Below, one piece after another: positions 1-9,429 of a stretch of DNA of 64,000 bases. The DNA comes from Microbacterium sp. W4I4 (GTDB taxonomy: Bacteria; Actinomycetota; Actinomycetes; Actinomycetales; Microbacteriaceae): the NCBI RefSeq assembly GCF_030816235.1, contig NZ_JAUSXT010000001.1, positions 2,728,001 to 2,792,000 of the forward strand. Direction: 5' to 3'. How positions within the stretch are numbered: the stretch's first letter is position 1; the number at the start of each line of letters is the position of its first letter. A program made the position numbers and the translations under genes. A model generated the notes under the pieces. It had not been told where the DNA came from and made no database searches. It saw nothing but the letters and a program-made list of their open reading frames with translations.

Positions 1-2
1 GC

Positions 3-1139
3 ATCTGCGCGATGCCGTTCCTGCTGTTCGGTTCCGGTCTCGACACCTCGGACGTGTCGCTGGATCGCCTGGGCGGCGAGTACGCGCAGGGCGTGCGCTG
101 GTACGACGTGAAGTCGCCGACCCGCTTCGACGGGCGCGCGCTGCTCACGGAGCTGTTCGAGGTGTGCCGCCGGCGCGGTCTGTTCGTGATCCTGTCGTCG
201 TGGGAGTATCAGCAGTCCGCGTCGTTCTCGACGGATGACGCCTGGTGGCGCGCACTGGACGGCGTCGATCCCGAGCACCGGGCGGAGCGGCTCGCGGAAT
301 CGTTCTCGGCGATGATCGACTTCCTGCGCGAGCGCGGCCTGGACGACCGGGTTGCCTTCGTCGAGCTGCACAACGAGGTCACCACCGGTCACCTCGCCGA
401 TGGTCTGGGAGTCGACGACGAGGCCGCGCGCGTCATCGCCATCGAGCCGCGGCTGAGCCGTGGCATCCGTCGCTTCCACGACCTGCAGCCCGAGGTTCCC
501 GTCACCGTCAACTACTCCCGGGTGCCGGTCGGCGCGATGCGTGCGATCCCGGCCGAAGCCGACGTCATCGTCGTGCACCCCTACGTGTACGGGGTGCTCG
601 ACGAGGTGACCGCGGCGTTCGATCTGCGCGGCTCGCTCGCCGAGTTCCCGCGCGAGGCGGTCGAAGCGGCCGGACTGCTGCGGCCCGGAGCCCCTGAGGC
701 GACGTCGTGGGTGCTGCCCGCCGCGACCGCATGGAAGATGGACGCCACCATCGTCGGCAAGCCCGAGATCTTCATGCACGACTGGATGGATGCCGAGGCA
801 TTCGACCGCTACCTGTACGAGCGGTACGAGAGTCACCGTGTCGAGATGCACCGTGTGCTGTCGATCTGGCTCGAGGTCGCGGCCGATGCCGCGGCGGCCC
901 GCGGGATCCCTCTGGTTCTGGGTGAGGGATGGGTTGGCTACACGCCGCTTCGCAGCTGGTTCGAAGAGGGACCTGTCGGCGCGGCGTACTGCCGATTCGC
1001 CGTCGCCGAGTCGGCGCGTGTGGGTGCGTGGGGAACGCTCGTGTGCTCGAACGCCGCACCTCACCATCCGATGTGGGGGGAGATTGCACTCCAGCAGGAG
1101 TGCAACGAGCTGTTCATCCAACGCCGGTCACAGCAGTGA
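3..1139 (+). CDS. cellulase-like glycoside hydrolase family protein, 5' end missing
   Basis: The reading frame is open to the left edge of the window. The residues Ile-Cys-Ala before the first visible Met fit the RICAMPF stretch that I recall for this family, so about 40-60 N-terminal residues probably lie outside. The visible part (about 378 residues) looks like a TIM-barrel protein of the sugar-binding cellulase-like group. It has a strand ending SSWEYQQ, a barrel Glu in ELHNEV that resembles the NE acid/base of clan GH-A, and a late Glu in LVLGEGW as a candidate nucleophile. No signal peptide can be judged. It sits directly upstream of a sugar ABC importer and a GH36 alpha-galactosidase, so it is probably an intracellular glycosidase of that operon. 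The exact substrate is unknown. Confidence 0.7.
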   Translation: MCAMPFLLFGSGLDTSDVSLDRLGGEYAQGVRWYDVKSPTRFDGRALLTELFEVCRRRGLFVILSSWEYQQSASFSTDDAWWRALDGVDPEHRAERLAESFSAMIDFLRERGLDDRVAFVELHNEVTTGHLADGLGVDDEAARVIAIEPRLSRGIRRFHDLQPEVPVTVNYSRVPVGAMRAIPAEADVIVVHPYVYGVLDEVTAAFDLRGSLAEFPREAVEAAGLLRPGAPEATSWVLPAATAWKMDATIVGKPEIFMHDWMDAEAFDRYLYERYESHRVEMHRVLSIWLEVAADAAAARGIPLVLGEGWVGYTPLRSWFEEGPVGAAYCRFAVAESARVGAWGTLVCSNAAPHHPMWGEIALQQECNELFIQRRSQQ

Positions 1140-1165
1140 TCCGGCCGTCGTCGAGGAGGACGATC

Positions 1166-2452
1166 ATGGCAGATAAATGGGAGATGTCACGGCGCGGGTT
1201 CCTGGTGAGCTCGCTGGGCGCGGGAGCACTGCTGCTCGCATCGTGCGCCACGGGCGGTACCGGGCCCAGCGGCGGCGGTGGGGGAGGAGGCGGCATCGTG
1301 CTGCAGTCCTCGCTCTCGGATCCGGCCCCGAAGAAGGCGCTCGAGAAGCTGGTCGCCGGATACAAGTCGGGAGGGGTCACCCTCAACACGGTCGCCATCG
1401 AGCAGTTCCGTGCGCAGCTGTCGACGTACCTGACCTCGGCGAACCCGCCGGACGTGCTCACCTGGTACGCCGGCTCCGTCGCGCGCGACTATGCGAGCAA
1501 GGACCTGCTGCTGGACATCTCCGATCTCTGGGAGGGGACGGGCGCGGCATCCGGATACTCCAAGGCGCTGAAGGACCTCTCCACCGCGGATGACGGCAAG
1601 CAGATCTTCATGCCCACCAACTACTACTGGTGGAGCGTGTTCTTCCTGAAGTCGCACTTCAAGGAGTGGGGCGTGCAGCCGCCGAACACGTGGGACGAGT
1701 TCATCTCGCTCTGCGACAAGCTCAAGAAGGACGGCATCCACCCGCTGGCCAACGGCATCGGATCCACGCCCTGGATGGCGTCGGGGTGGTTCGACATCCT
1801 CAACCTGCGCGTCAACGGCGCCGACTTCCACAAGGAGCTCCTCGCGGGAAAGCGCTCCTTCGACAGCGCCGAAGTGCGAAAGACCATGTCGTACTACGCG
1901 CAGCTCGTGCCGTACTTCGACCCGAACATGGCCTCGTACGCCTGGCAGGATGCGGTCACCCCGCTCGTGCAGGGCAAGGACGCCATGTACCTGACGGGTG
2001 CGTTCATCAGCCAGAACATCACCACCGGCGACCCCGACGACCTCGACTTCTTCACGGTCCCGGTCATCGACCCGTCGATCCCGCGCGCCGAGGAGGCGCC
2101 GACCGACGGCTACTTCGCCAGTGCCAAGACGAAGGACCCCAAGGCGACGAAGGAGTTCCTGTCGTTCCTGGCCAGCCCCGAGTCGCAGCAGCAGTTCATC
2201 GAGGCATCCCAGTCGTCGAACCTGCCCACCTCGCCCGACGTCGACGCCAGCAAGTTCTCTCCGCTTGTGAGGAAGGGTCTGGAGATGCTGAACAGCACCG
2301 AGCAGATCACGCAGTTCTTCAACCGCGACTCCTCCGACGCGCTGCAGACCACGGCGGATGCCGCGCTGACGAAGTTCCTCGCACAGCCCAAGGACGTCGA
2401 CGCCATCCTCAAGGAGTGGCAGACGGCCGCTCAGCGGGTCTTCGACGCGTGA
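1166..2452 (+). CDS. ABC sugar transporter substrate-binding lipoprotein
   Basis: Extracellular solute-binding protein (family 1 type), 428 residues, which would capture an oligosaccharide outside the membrane and deliver it to the permeases encoded next. The ATG at 1166 is chosen because it follows a purine-rich site (cgaggagga) and opens a proper export signal. The signal has a twin-arginine-like SRRGFLV at residues 8-14, a hydrophobic stretch, and the lipobox LLASC with Cys27. A run of glycines (about residues 35-42) forms a flexible linker after the lipid anchor. The gene ends in a GTGA overlap with the first permease. The family is clear. The substrate is inferred from the neighbouring GH36 enzyme to be an alpha-galactoside. 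Confidence 0.88.
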   Translation: MADKWEMSRRGFLVSSLGAGALLLASCATGGTGPSGGGGGGGGIVLQSSLSDPAPKKALEKLVAGYKSGGVTLNTVAIEQFRAQLSTYLTSANPPDVLTWYAGSVARDYASKDLLLDISDLWEGTGAASGYSKALKDLSTADDGKQIFMPTNYYWWSVFFLKSHFKEWGVQPPNTWDEFISLCDKLKKDGIHPLANGIGSTPWMASGWFDILNLRVNGADFHKELLAGKRSFDSAEVRKTMSYYAQLVPYFDPNMASYAWQDAVTPLVQGKDAMYLTGAFISQNITTGDPDDLDFFTVPVIDPSIPRAEEAPTDGYFASAKTKDPKATKEFLSFLASPESQQQFIEASQSSNLPTSPDVDASKFSPLVRKGLEMLNSTEQITQFFNRDSSDALQTTADAALTKFLAQPKDVDAILKEWQTAAQRVFDA

Positions 2453-3384
2453 GCACCATGACTGCCGGCCGGACGGACGACGCCACGTCCCTGATCACCA
2501 CGGGGCGGAGGCGCCGTGGACCCCGGCGGGTTCCTCCCCTGGTGTGGGCGTTCCTGCTCATCCCTCTGGTCATCGAACTGGCACTCGTCTTCTGGCCGGC
2601 GGTCAACAGCTTCTACATCTCGTTGACGAAATGGAACGGCGCGGGCACCCCGGAGTTCATCGGGTTCAAGAACTTCGAGAACCTGCTGAGCGACCCGGTG
2701 TTCGGCACCGCCTTCGTGAACAACGTGATCTGGGTGATCGGGTTCGGCGGCGCCTCGGTGGCACTCGGCCTCGCGCTCGCCGTCGCGCTGAACAAGCCCC
2801 GTCGTGGGGTGGGCTTCTATCGCAGTGCGATCTACCTGCCCATGGTCTTCTCGCTCGCCGTGACCGGCCTTTTCTGGCGGCTGCTCTACCAGCCCGACGG
2901 CGCGGTCAACACGTTCCTCGGCCTGATCGGCCTGGAGAGCTGGGAGAAGCAGTGGCTGGCAGATCCGAACCTCGCCCTCTACGCGGTGCTCATCGCCGCG
3001 GTGTGGCGCCAGGTCGGCTACATCATGGTGCTCTACCTCGCCGGGCTGAAGGGCGTCGACCCCGCCCTGGAAGAGGCAGCCGCCGTCGACGGCGCCAGCC
3101 CCTGGCAGCGCTTCTGGCGCATCGTGATGCCGCAGCTGAAGGGCGTCAGCTCGATCGTGTTCGCCGTCACGGTGATCGATTCGCTGCGCACCTTCGACAT
3201 CGTGTGGGCCATGACCCGCGGTGGCCCGTACAACTCCTCGCAGCTGCTGTCGACGTACATGTATCAGACGAGCTTCAGCGTGGTGGATCTGGGGTACGGC
3301 TCGGCGATCGCCGTGGTGATCTTCCTGCTGGCGATCCTGTTCATCATCGGATACCTGGTGCGGGCATCGAAGGAGGAGGACTGA
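2449..3384 (+). CDS. ABC sugar transporter permease, MalF/UgpA type
   Basis: Inner-membrane subunit of the carbohydrate importer, about 311 residues. An arginine-rich cytoplasmic N-terminus is followed by about six hydrophobic segments. The cytoplasmic EAA loop is visible in EEAAAVDGASPWQRFWRI, with the MPQL that usually follows; this loop docks on the ATPase. The start could be the GTG at 2449, which overlaps the stop of the binding-protein gene by four bases, or the ATG at 2458. The overlap argues for translational coupling, so 2449 is given. No ATPase gene is present in the operon. Confidence 0.87.
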   Translation: MSTMTAGRTDDATSLITTGRRRRGPRRVPPLVWAFLLIPLVIELALVFWPAVNSFYISLTKWNGAGTPEFIGFKNFENLLSDPVFGTAFVNNVIWVIGFGGASVALGLALAVALNKPRRGVGFYRSAIYLPMVFSLAVTGLFWRLLYQPDGAVNTFLGLIGLESWEKQWLADPNLALYAVLIAAVWRQVGYIMVLYLAGLKGVDPALEEAAAVDGASPWQRFWRIVMPQLKGVSSIVFAVTVIDSLRTFDIVWAMTRGGPYNSSQLLSTYMYQTSFSVVDLGYGSAIAVVIFLLAILFIIGYLVRASKEED

Positions 3385-3385
3385 G

Positions 3386-4274
3386 ATGAGCGCTACGACC
3401 GTCGCCGCTCCGGTGGCATCCGCCCCCTCGGCATCCATCCCGCCGGTGCGCCGCCGCCGCAGGCCATGGATCTTCCACGTCGTCATGACGCCGATCGCGA
3501 TCCTCTGGATCCTGCCGCTCGCGTTCGTCGTGCTGGTGGCCTTCCGCACCTTCGCCGACCTGACCTCCAACGGTCTGGGCTCCCTGCCGCAGTCCTTCAC
3601 CCTCGAGGGCTTCGTGACCGTCTTCCGCGACGGACTCGGCGGCGGCCAGGCGCTGATCAACAGCGTCATCGTCACCGGCTTCACCGTGGTGTTCTCGCTG
3701 CTGCTGGCATCCTGGGCGGCGTTCGCGCTCAGCAAGCACGACATCCCGGGACGGCGCGCAGTGCTGCTGGTGATGCTGGCCGGCAACCTGCTGCCGCCGC
3801 AGATCCTGCTGATCCCCGTCGCGCGCATCTGCGAGAGCCTCGGCATCGCCGACACGCTGCTCGCCCTGATCATCGTGCAGGTCGCCTTCGGACTGGGCTT
3901 CTACACGTTCGTGCTGCACGGCTTCATGCGCTCGCTGCCCGGTGAGATCTTCGAGGCGGCCAGGGTGGACGGCGCGGGCCCGCTGCGCACGTACCTGCAG
4001 ATCCGCGATGCCGCTGTGCCGCCCGTCGCTCGCCGCGCTCGCCGCCTTGGCGACGACGTGGATCTGGAACGACCTGCTGTGGGCGCTGACCGTGCTGCGC
4101 AGCGAGTCGAAATTCCCGATCACCGCGGAGCTGCTGAACATCCAGGGCGGCTTCGTCAGTCAGTGGAACGTGGTCGCCGCCGGCGCCGTGATCGCGGCCA
4201 TCCCCACCGCCATCGTGTTCTTCGTGTTCCAGAAGCAGTTCGTGTCTGGTCTCGCCATCGGATCGGGCAAGTAG
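3386..4274 (+). pseudogene. ABC sugar transporter permease, MalG/UgpE type, frameshifted
   Basis: The second permease of the importer. It starts well at the ATG at 3386, one base after the upstream stop and behind an aaggagg-like site. The first about 205 residues are normal, with several membrane segments and the EAA loop (EAARVDGAGPLRTYLQI). At about 4001-4008 the frame shifts. The stretch atccgcgatg appears to carry one extra base, and the true continuation (MPLCRPSLAALAAL, then WIWNDLLW and the usual C-terminal QKQF..GL..GS.K) is in the next frame, ending with the TAG at 4272-4274, directly before the GH36 start codon. Read without correction, the protein loses its last two membrane helices and ends in unrelated sequence. 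This is either a real one-base insertion or a sequencing error; the intact downstream frame favours an error or a very recent mutation. Confidence 0.8.
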
Positions 4275-6380
4275 ATGGACAGGTCGCAGTGGACGCTCCG
4301 CACGGCGCGGACGCAGTACGTCATCAGCCACACCGCCGACGGGCGCAGCATCGTCCTGGATCACTGGGGCGCGCCGCTGGAGCGGGTGCCCGCGTACGAG
4401 CAGCCGGAGCGGGTGCTGACCCACGTCACCGAGACCGACGCGCTTCCCGTCGAGTACGCGTCGGACGGCCAGCGTCACACGGCCTTCACCGAGCTGCGCG
4501 TCGAGCGCGGTGACGCCGGCACAGGAGCGATCTGGACCTTCGACCCCTCCGCGCAGGTGACGACGGATGCCGCCGGCGACGAGCTGGTGCTGACCGCGGT
4601 CGATGAGACGGCGAGCGTGCGGCTTGCTTTGAGCTACCGCACCGACCACGCGCACGACGTCATCGCCCGGAAGATGCTGATCATCAACGACGGGCCGGAC
4701 GCGATCACCCTGCCGCGGGCGTTCTCGGCGGGCTGGAACCTGCCGATCGGTCAGCGCGCGCGGGTCGAGTACCTCGCCGGATCATGGTCGAGGGAGTTCC
4801 AGCGCCGCCGCATCGACCTGGACTGGGGCACGTTCTCGATCGGCAGCAGTGACGGCATCACCGGTCTGCGATTCAGCCCCGTGGTGGCCGTCACCGGCCT
4901 CGACGACCACGAGCACGCCGTCCGCTCCGCACCTGCCGCCGGCTACGGGATCGCCCTGGCCTGGAGCGGATCGTGGCGGATGCAGATCGAATCCTCCTCG
5001 GTCGGCGAGCACCTGCGCGTCTCGACCGGAGTGGACGACCACACCACGACCGTCACCCTGCTGCCGGGGGAGCGGTTCGAGTCGCCGGAGAGTCTCGGCG
5101 TCTTCAGCGCAGAGGGCGCGGCCGAACTGCCGCAGCGCTGGCACGAGTACCAGCGCACCCTGCGCCGCGAGGTCGACCGACCCGTCGTCTACAACTCGTG
5201 GATGGCGACCGAGTTCGATGTGACCGTGCAGCATCAGTCGCAGCTCGCGCGCCTGGCTGCCGACATCGGAGTGGAGACCTTCGTCGTCGACGACGGCTGG
5301 TTCCTCGGTCGCACCGGCGACTCGACCGGACTGGGGGACTGGACACCCGACCCTGCCAAGTTCCCGCACGGGCTCGCCGAACTCGCAGACCTGGTCGGGG
5401 AGCTCGGCATGGACTTCGGGCTCTGGGTCGAGCCGGAGGCCGTCAGCCCCACCAGCAGGCTGTTCGCCGAGCATCCCGACTGGATCCACCGCGCCGAGGG
5501 GCGTCCGCTGCTCACCGTCCGCAACCAGTACGTGCTGGACTTCGGCCGCCCCGAGGTCGTCGAGTGGGCCGAGGGGATGCTGCGCGACGTGCTGGGTTCC
5601 GCCCGCATCCGCTACCTGAAGTGGGACATGAACCGCACCGTCTCGGACGGCGGGCGTGCCGTCGATCCGCACGGCCGCGAGTGGGCGGTGCAGCACGCAC
5701 GCGGCTACCACCGGGTGATGGATTTGCTGCGGCGGGAGTTCCCCGAGGTCGTGGTCGAGGCGTGCTCGTCCGGCGGCGGACGCATCGACAACGCGGTTCT
5801 GGCCGTGTCGGACGTGGTCTGGCCGAGCGACGAGGTCGGAGCGCGCGACCGACTCGTGATCCAGGACGGCTACCTGCGTGCGTACCCGGCGTGGGCGATG
5901 AGCTCCTGGGTGAGCGAGGACAGCGGCCATCGGGACCGCCGGCCGGTGACTCTCGGGTATCGCTTCGCCGTATCGATGTGCGGGATCCTCGGGATCGGAG
6001 CCGATCTGCTCGCCTGGTCGGCGGAGGAGCGCTCCGAGGCGGCGCGCATGACCGCGTTCTACAAGGACGTGCGCCGGATCGTGCAGGACGGCAGCGTCCG
6101 CACCACGGGAGCACCCGACCGCGATCTGTACACGGTGACGTTCCGGGGCCCGGACGATGACCCGCGGGTGCTCGTGTTCGTCTTCGACAGCGACCGGGAT
6201 CGCGCCAGGGACCGCGAGGTCCCGCGCGTGCACCCCGAAGGGCTCGCGCCGGGCGTGACCTACCGGGTCGAGGCGACCGGAGAGAGCGTGACCGCGGAGT
6301 CGGCCGCAGCCTTCGGGGTGCGCGTGCCGTTCACCTGGGCCTCCGACGCAGAAGTACTGGTGCTGACACCAGCAGGTTGA
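4275..6380 (+). CDS. alpha-galactosidase, GH36
   Basis: Cytoplasmic alpha-galactosidase, 701 residues, the usual size for bacterial GH36 enzymes; it would hydrolyse terminal alpha-1,6-galactose from imported raffinose- or melibiose-type sugars or galactomannan pieces. An N-terminal beta-sandwich of about 300 residues precedes the (beta/alpha)8 barrel, which begins at VVYNSWMATEFDV. Family signatures are visible: VDDGWF (about 338-343), LWVEPEAV (about 383-390), the nucleophile Asp451 in KWDMNR, CSSGGGR (about 497-503) and the acid/base Asp519 in PSDE. A small C-terminal beta domain closes the chain. The ATG follows the permease stop immediately, so it belongs to the transporter operon. No signal peptide. 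Confidence 0.92.
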   Translation: MDRSQWTLRTARTQYVISHTADGRSIVLDHWGAPLERVPAYEQPERVLTHVTETDALPVEYASDGQRHTAFTELRVERGDAGTGAIWTFDPSAQVTTDAAGDELVLTAVDETASVRLALSYRTDHAHDVIARKMLIINDGPDAITLPRAFSAGWNLPIGQRARVEYLAGSWSREFQRRRIDLDWGTFSIGSSDGITGLRFSPVVAVTGLDDHEHAVRSAPAAGYGIALAWSGSWRMQIESSSVGEHLRVSTGVDDHTTTVTLLPGERFESPESLGVFSAEGAAELPQRWHEYQRTLRREVDRPVVYNSWMATEFDVTVQHQSQLARLAADIGVETFVVDDGWFLGRTGDSTGLGDWTPDPAKFPHGLAELADLVGELGMDFGLWVEPEAVSPTSRLFAEHPDWIHRAEGRPLLTVRNQYVLDFGRPEVVEWAEGMLRDVLGSARIRYLKWDMNRTVSDGGRAVDPHGREWAVQHARGYHRVMDLLRREFPEVVVEACSSGGGRIDNAVLAVSDVVWPSDEVGARDRLVIQDGYLRAYPAWAMSSWVSEDSGHRDRRPVTLGYRFAVSMCGILGIGADLLAWSAEERSEAARMTAFYKDVRRIVQDGSVRTTGAPDRDLYTVTFRGPDDDPRVLVFVFDSDRDRARDREVPRVHPEGLAPGVTYRVEATGESVTAESAAAFGVRVPFTWASDAEVLVLTPAG

Positions 6381-6462
6381 GCGCGGGCGAGGGGATGTCG
6401 CCATGCGGCGGTGTCGATCATGCCCGCACAGAGGATTCGAACAAAGGAAGGGTGGCCGCAAG

Positions 6463-9429
6463 ATGCCCCGCAGTGAGATCGTGCCCGACGAGATGGTGCG
6501 TGCCGAGACGGTGCGCCCGGTGCGCGACGAGCGCGACGTGCGCCCGCCCGCCGAGCTCCAGGCGCGCTTGGACGCGGGCGAGGCGATCGTGTGGGAGTCC
6601 GTGCTGACGCTGCCCACCTACGAGCCCGACGAGCCGGTGCGGTTCCCGATGTACCTCGACAACCGCGTGTACCAGGGCTCGAGCGGGCGGGTCTATCCGA
6701 TGCCGTTCGTCGAGGGCGTGGCGCGCGAGCCCGTCGATCACGAATGGCGTGCCGTGCACCTCGAGAACGCGTACATCCGGGTGACGGTGCTGCCCGAGCT
6801 CGGCGGACGCATCTACACCGGCTACGACAAGACCACCGGCTACGACTTCTTCTACCGCAATCACGTCATCAAGCCGGCCCTCGTCGGCCTCGGCGGGCCG
6901 TGGATCAGCGGCGGAGTCGAGTTCAACTGGCCGCAGCATCACCGGCCGGGCACCTACCTCCCCACGGATGCCGACCTCGTGCTCGGCGACGACGGATCGG
7001 CGACCGTCTGGTGCCGCGATCACGACCCGTTCGCGCGGATGAACGGGACGCACGGCATCCGCCTGCACGCCGATCGCTCGGTGGTCGAGATCCTCGGCAC
7101 CTTCCACAACCGCACCGAGCAGCCGCAGACGTTCCTCTGGTGGGCGAACGCGGCGGTGCGCGTGCACGACGACTACCAGTCCTTCTTCCCCCAGGACGTC
7201 GGCTTCGTCGCCGACCACGCTCGCCGGGCCATCACGTCCTTCCCGGCGGCCGACCGCCCCTACTACGGCGTCGACTACGCCGCCCGTGGACAGGAGACGC
7301 CGGGCGCGGATCGGATCGACCGCTACGCGAACATCCCCGTGCCCACCTCGTACATGGTGGTCGAGACGAAGGGCGAGTTCTTCGGCGGCTACGACCACGC
7401 GGCGGGCGCCGGTGTGGTGCACTGGGCCGACCGCCGCGTGTCGCCCGGCAAGAAGCAGTGGACCTGGGGCGATTCGCCCTTCGGGCACGCCTGGGACCGG
7501 CACCTGACCGACGGCGACGGACCGTACGTCGAGCTGATGGCAGGCGTCTACACCGACAATCAGCCCGATTTCACGTGGCTGCGCCCCGGTGAGGTCAAGC
7601 GGATGCGGCAGGTGTGGTTCCCGATCCCCGCCATCGGCATCGCCCATCAGGCGAACGAGGATGCCGCGGTGCACGTCGTGTTCGACGAGCCCGGCGTCGT
7701 CTCGGTGCGCACCGCCGTGACGCGACCGATGCGGGTCACCGTGCGGGTGTCGGTGGACGGTGCCGAGCTCGACGCGCACGAGGTGACGCTCGAGCCGGGT
7801 CAGGTCGACACGCATCTGGTCACCCTGCCCGACGGTGCGGATGCCACGGCTGTGCGCGTGCAGCTCGACGAGGGCGCGCACACGGTGCTGGAGTGGCGCC
7901 TGTGCGAGCCGAGCGACGAGGAGCCGTGGCTGGCGACCGTGCCGCCGCTGCCCGAGGACACGGAGACCGTCGACGAGCTCTACCTCACCGGTCTGCACCT
8001 CGAGCAGTACCGGCATCCCACGCGGCTTCCCGCGCCGTACTGGGAAGAGGCGATCCGACGCGATCCGGGGGACTCCCGCTCCCGCCTGGCGCTGGCCTGG
8101 CGAGCCTACCGCAGTGGCCGGCACGCGCTCGCCGAGGAGCACCTGCGCATCTCGATCGCGCGCCAGACCGCCCGCAACGAGCGGCTGCGCGACACCGAGC
8201 CGTACTACCTGCTCGGCCTCGTGCTCATCCGACTCGGTCGAGACGAGGAGGCCCTGGAGGTGCTCGGACGCGCCGCGTGGGACGGCGCCTGGCATCGCGC
8301 CGCGACGTTCGAGGGCGCCTGCCTGCTCGCACGCCAGGGCAGGACCGCCCTGGCCCGGCGCGACGCCGAGGATGCGGCGCTGAACGGTGTCGAACCCCGC
8401 CTGACCGCGCTGCGGGTCGTGCTCGCCCGGCGCGAGGGCGATCGGGATGCCGCCGACCGGATGCTGCGCGAGGAGATCTCCCGGGGCATCCCGGACGACC
8501 TGATCCGCCATCTCGCCGACGGCTCGCTGCCCGAGGATGGGCTTCGGCTGCTCGACCTCGCCGTCGACCTGGATCATCTCGGCGAGACCGATGCGGCGCT
8601 CTCGGTGCTCCGCTCCGCCGCGATCGCGCCGGCGACGACCACCGGTAATGCCGCGCCGGTGGCCTACTATCTGCGCGCCGCGCTGCTCGACGGCCTTGGC
8701 CGTGTCGACGAGGCCGTCCAGGCGCGGCAGGACGCCCGGGCCGCGGATCGCCGGTGGGCCTTCCCGTCCGGACTCGATGCTCAGGATGCTCTCGTCGCCG
8801 CGCTCCGCGCCGAACCCGGCGACCCGGTGGCTGCCGGACTGCTCGGCGAGCTGCTGTATCAGGAAGGACGGCGCACCGAGGCGGCGCAACTGTGGGAGCG
8901 TGCAGTTCAGAACGGGTCCGACGATCCCGTGGTCCTGCGCAACGCCGGCCTGGCCGCCTACAACGTGACGCACGACGACGCCCTCGCTTGGCGGCGCTAC
9001 GAGCAGGCGCGTACCGCGGATCCCGACGACGCCCGACTCCTCTCGGAGCAGGACCAGCTCGCCGCCAAGCTCGGCCATCCTGCGCAGGAGCGTCTCGCGC
9101 GACTGCAGGGCGCGCTGCCGCTGGTCGACAGCCGCGACGACCTCGCCATCGCGTACGCCGACCTGCTGCGCCTGACCGGCGATCCCGCGGGTGCGCTGGA
9201 GTGGATGGACTCCCGTCGGTTCCAGCCGTGGGAGGGCGGCGAGGGCCGTGCGCTCGCGGCCTGGGATGCCGCGCGTGACGCGCTCGGGATGCCGCAGATC
9301 GATCCGCCGGACAGTCTGGGCGAGCACCGTCCGGTGCACGTGCCACCCGTGGCCGTGCACGAGGACGGCAGCACCGACTACTTCGCCACGAGCCTGCCGG
9401 AATCGCTGCTGTTCCACCGGCGGGAGTGA
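6463..9429 (+). CDS. DUF5107 domain protein with TPR repeats
   Basis: A large cytoplasmic protein of 988 residues. The first about 400 residues form a beta-rich region resembling DUF5107, a galactose-mutarotase-like sandwich, with VLPELGGRIYTGYDK (about 111-125) and the motif GGPWISGGVEFNWPQHH. The second half (about 520-960) is alpha-helical with tetratricopeptide-like repeats such as RLALAWRAYRSGRHALAEEH. Start ATG 6463 is preferred to an in-frame ATG at 6403 because it follows ggaagggtgg. Proteins of this kind are commonly found next to glycoside hydrolases and sugar transporters, but I know of no established reaction; a carbohydrate-binding or mutarotase-like role is a guess. It overlaps the next gene by four bases. 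Confidence 0.75.
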   Translation: MPRSEIVPDEMVRAETVRPVRDERDVRPPAELQARLDAGEAIVWESVLTLPTYEPDEPVRFPMYLDNRVYQGSSGRVYPMPFVEGVAREPVDHEWRAVHLENAYIRVTVLPELGGRIYTGYDKTTGYDFFYRNHVIKPALVGLGGPWISGGVEFNWPQHHRPGTYLPTDADLVLGDDGSATVWCRDHDPFARMNGTHGIRLHADRSVVEILGTFHNRTEQPQTFLWWANAAVRVHDDYQSFFPQDVGFVADHARRAITSFPAADRPYYGVDYAARGQETPGADRIDRYANIPVPTSYMVVETKGEFFGGYDHAAGAGVVHWADRRVSPGKKQWTWGDSPFGHAWDRHLTDGDGPYVELMAGVYTDNQPDFTWLRPGEVKRMRQVWFPIPAIGIAHQANEDAAVHVVFDEPGVVSVRTAVTRPMRVTVRVSVDGAELDAHEVTLEPGQVDTHLVTLPDGADATAVRVQLDEGAHTVLEWRLCEPSDEEPWLATVPPLPEDTETVDELYLTGLHLEQYRHPTRLPAPYWEEAIRRDPGDSRSRLALAWRAYRSGRHALAEEHLRISIARQTARNERLRDTEPYYLLGLVLIRLGRDEEALEVLGRAAWDGAWHRAATFEGACLLARQGRTALARRDAEDAALNGVEPRLTALRVVLARREGDRDAADRMLREEISRGIPDDLIRHLADGSLPEDGLRLLDLAVDLDHLGETDAALSVLRSAAIAPATTTGNAAPVAYYLRAALLDGLGRVDEAVQARQDARAADRRWAFPSGLDAQDALVAALRAEPGDPVAAGLLGELLYQEGRRTEAAQLWERAVQNGSDDPVVLRNAGLAAYNVTHDDALAWRRYEQARTADPDDARLLSEQDQLAAKLGHPAQERLARLQGALPLVDSRDDLAIAYADLLRLTGDPAGALEWMDSRRFQPWEGGEGRALAAWDAARDALGMPQIDPPDSLGEHRPVHVPPVAVHEDGSTDYFATSLPESLLFHRRE

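Noticed and set aside
6418..9417. About 1000-codon minus-strand frame opposite the DUF5107 gene
   Set aside because: Same cause; the sense protein has clear DUF5107 and TPR patterns and a ribosome-binding site.
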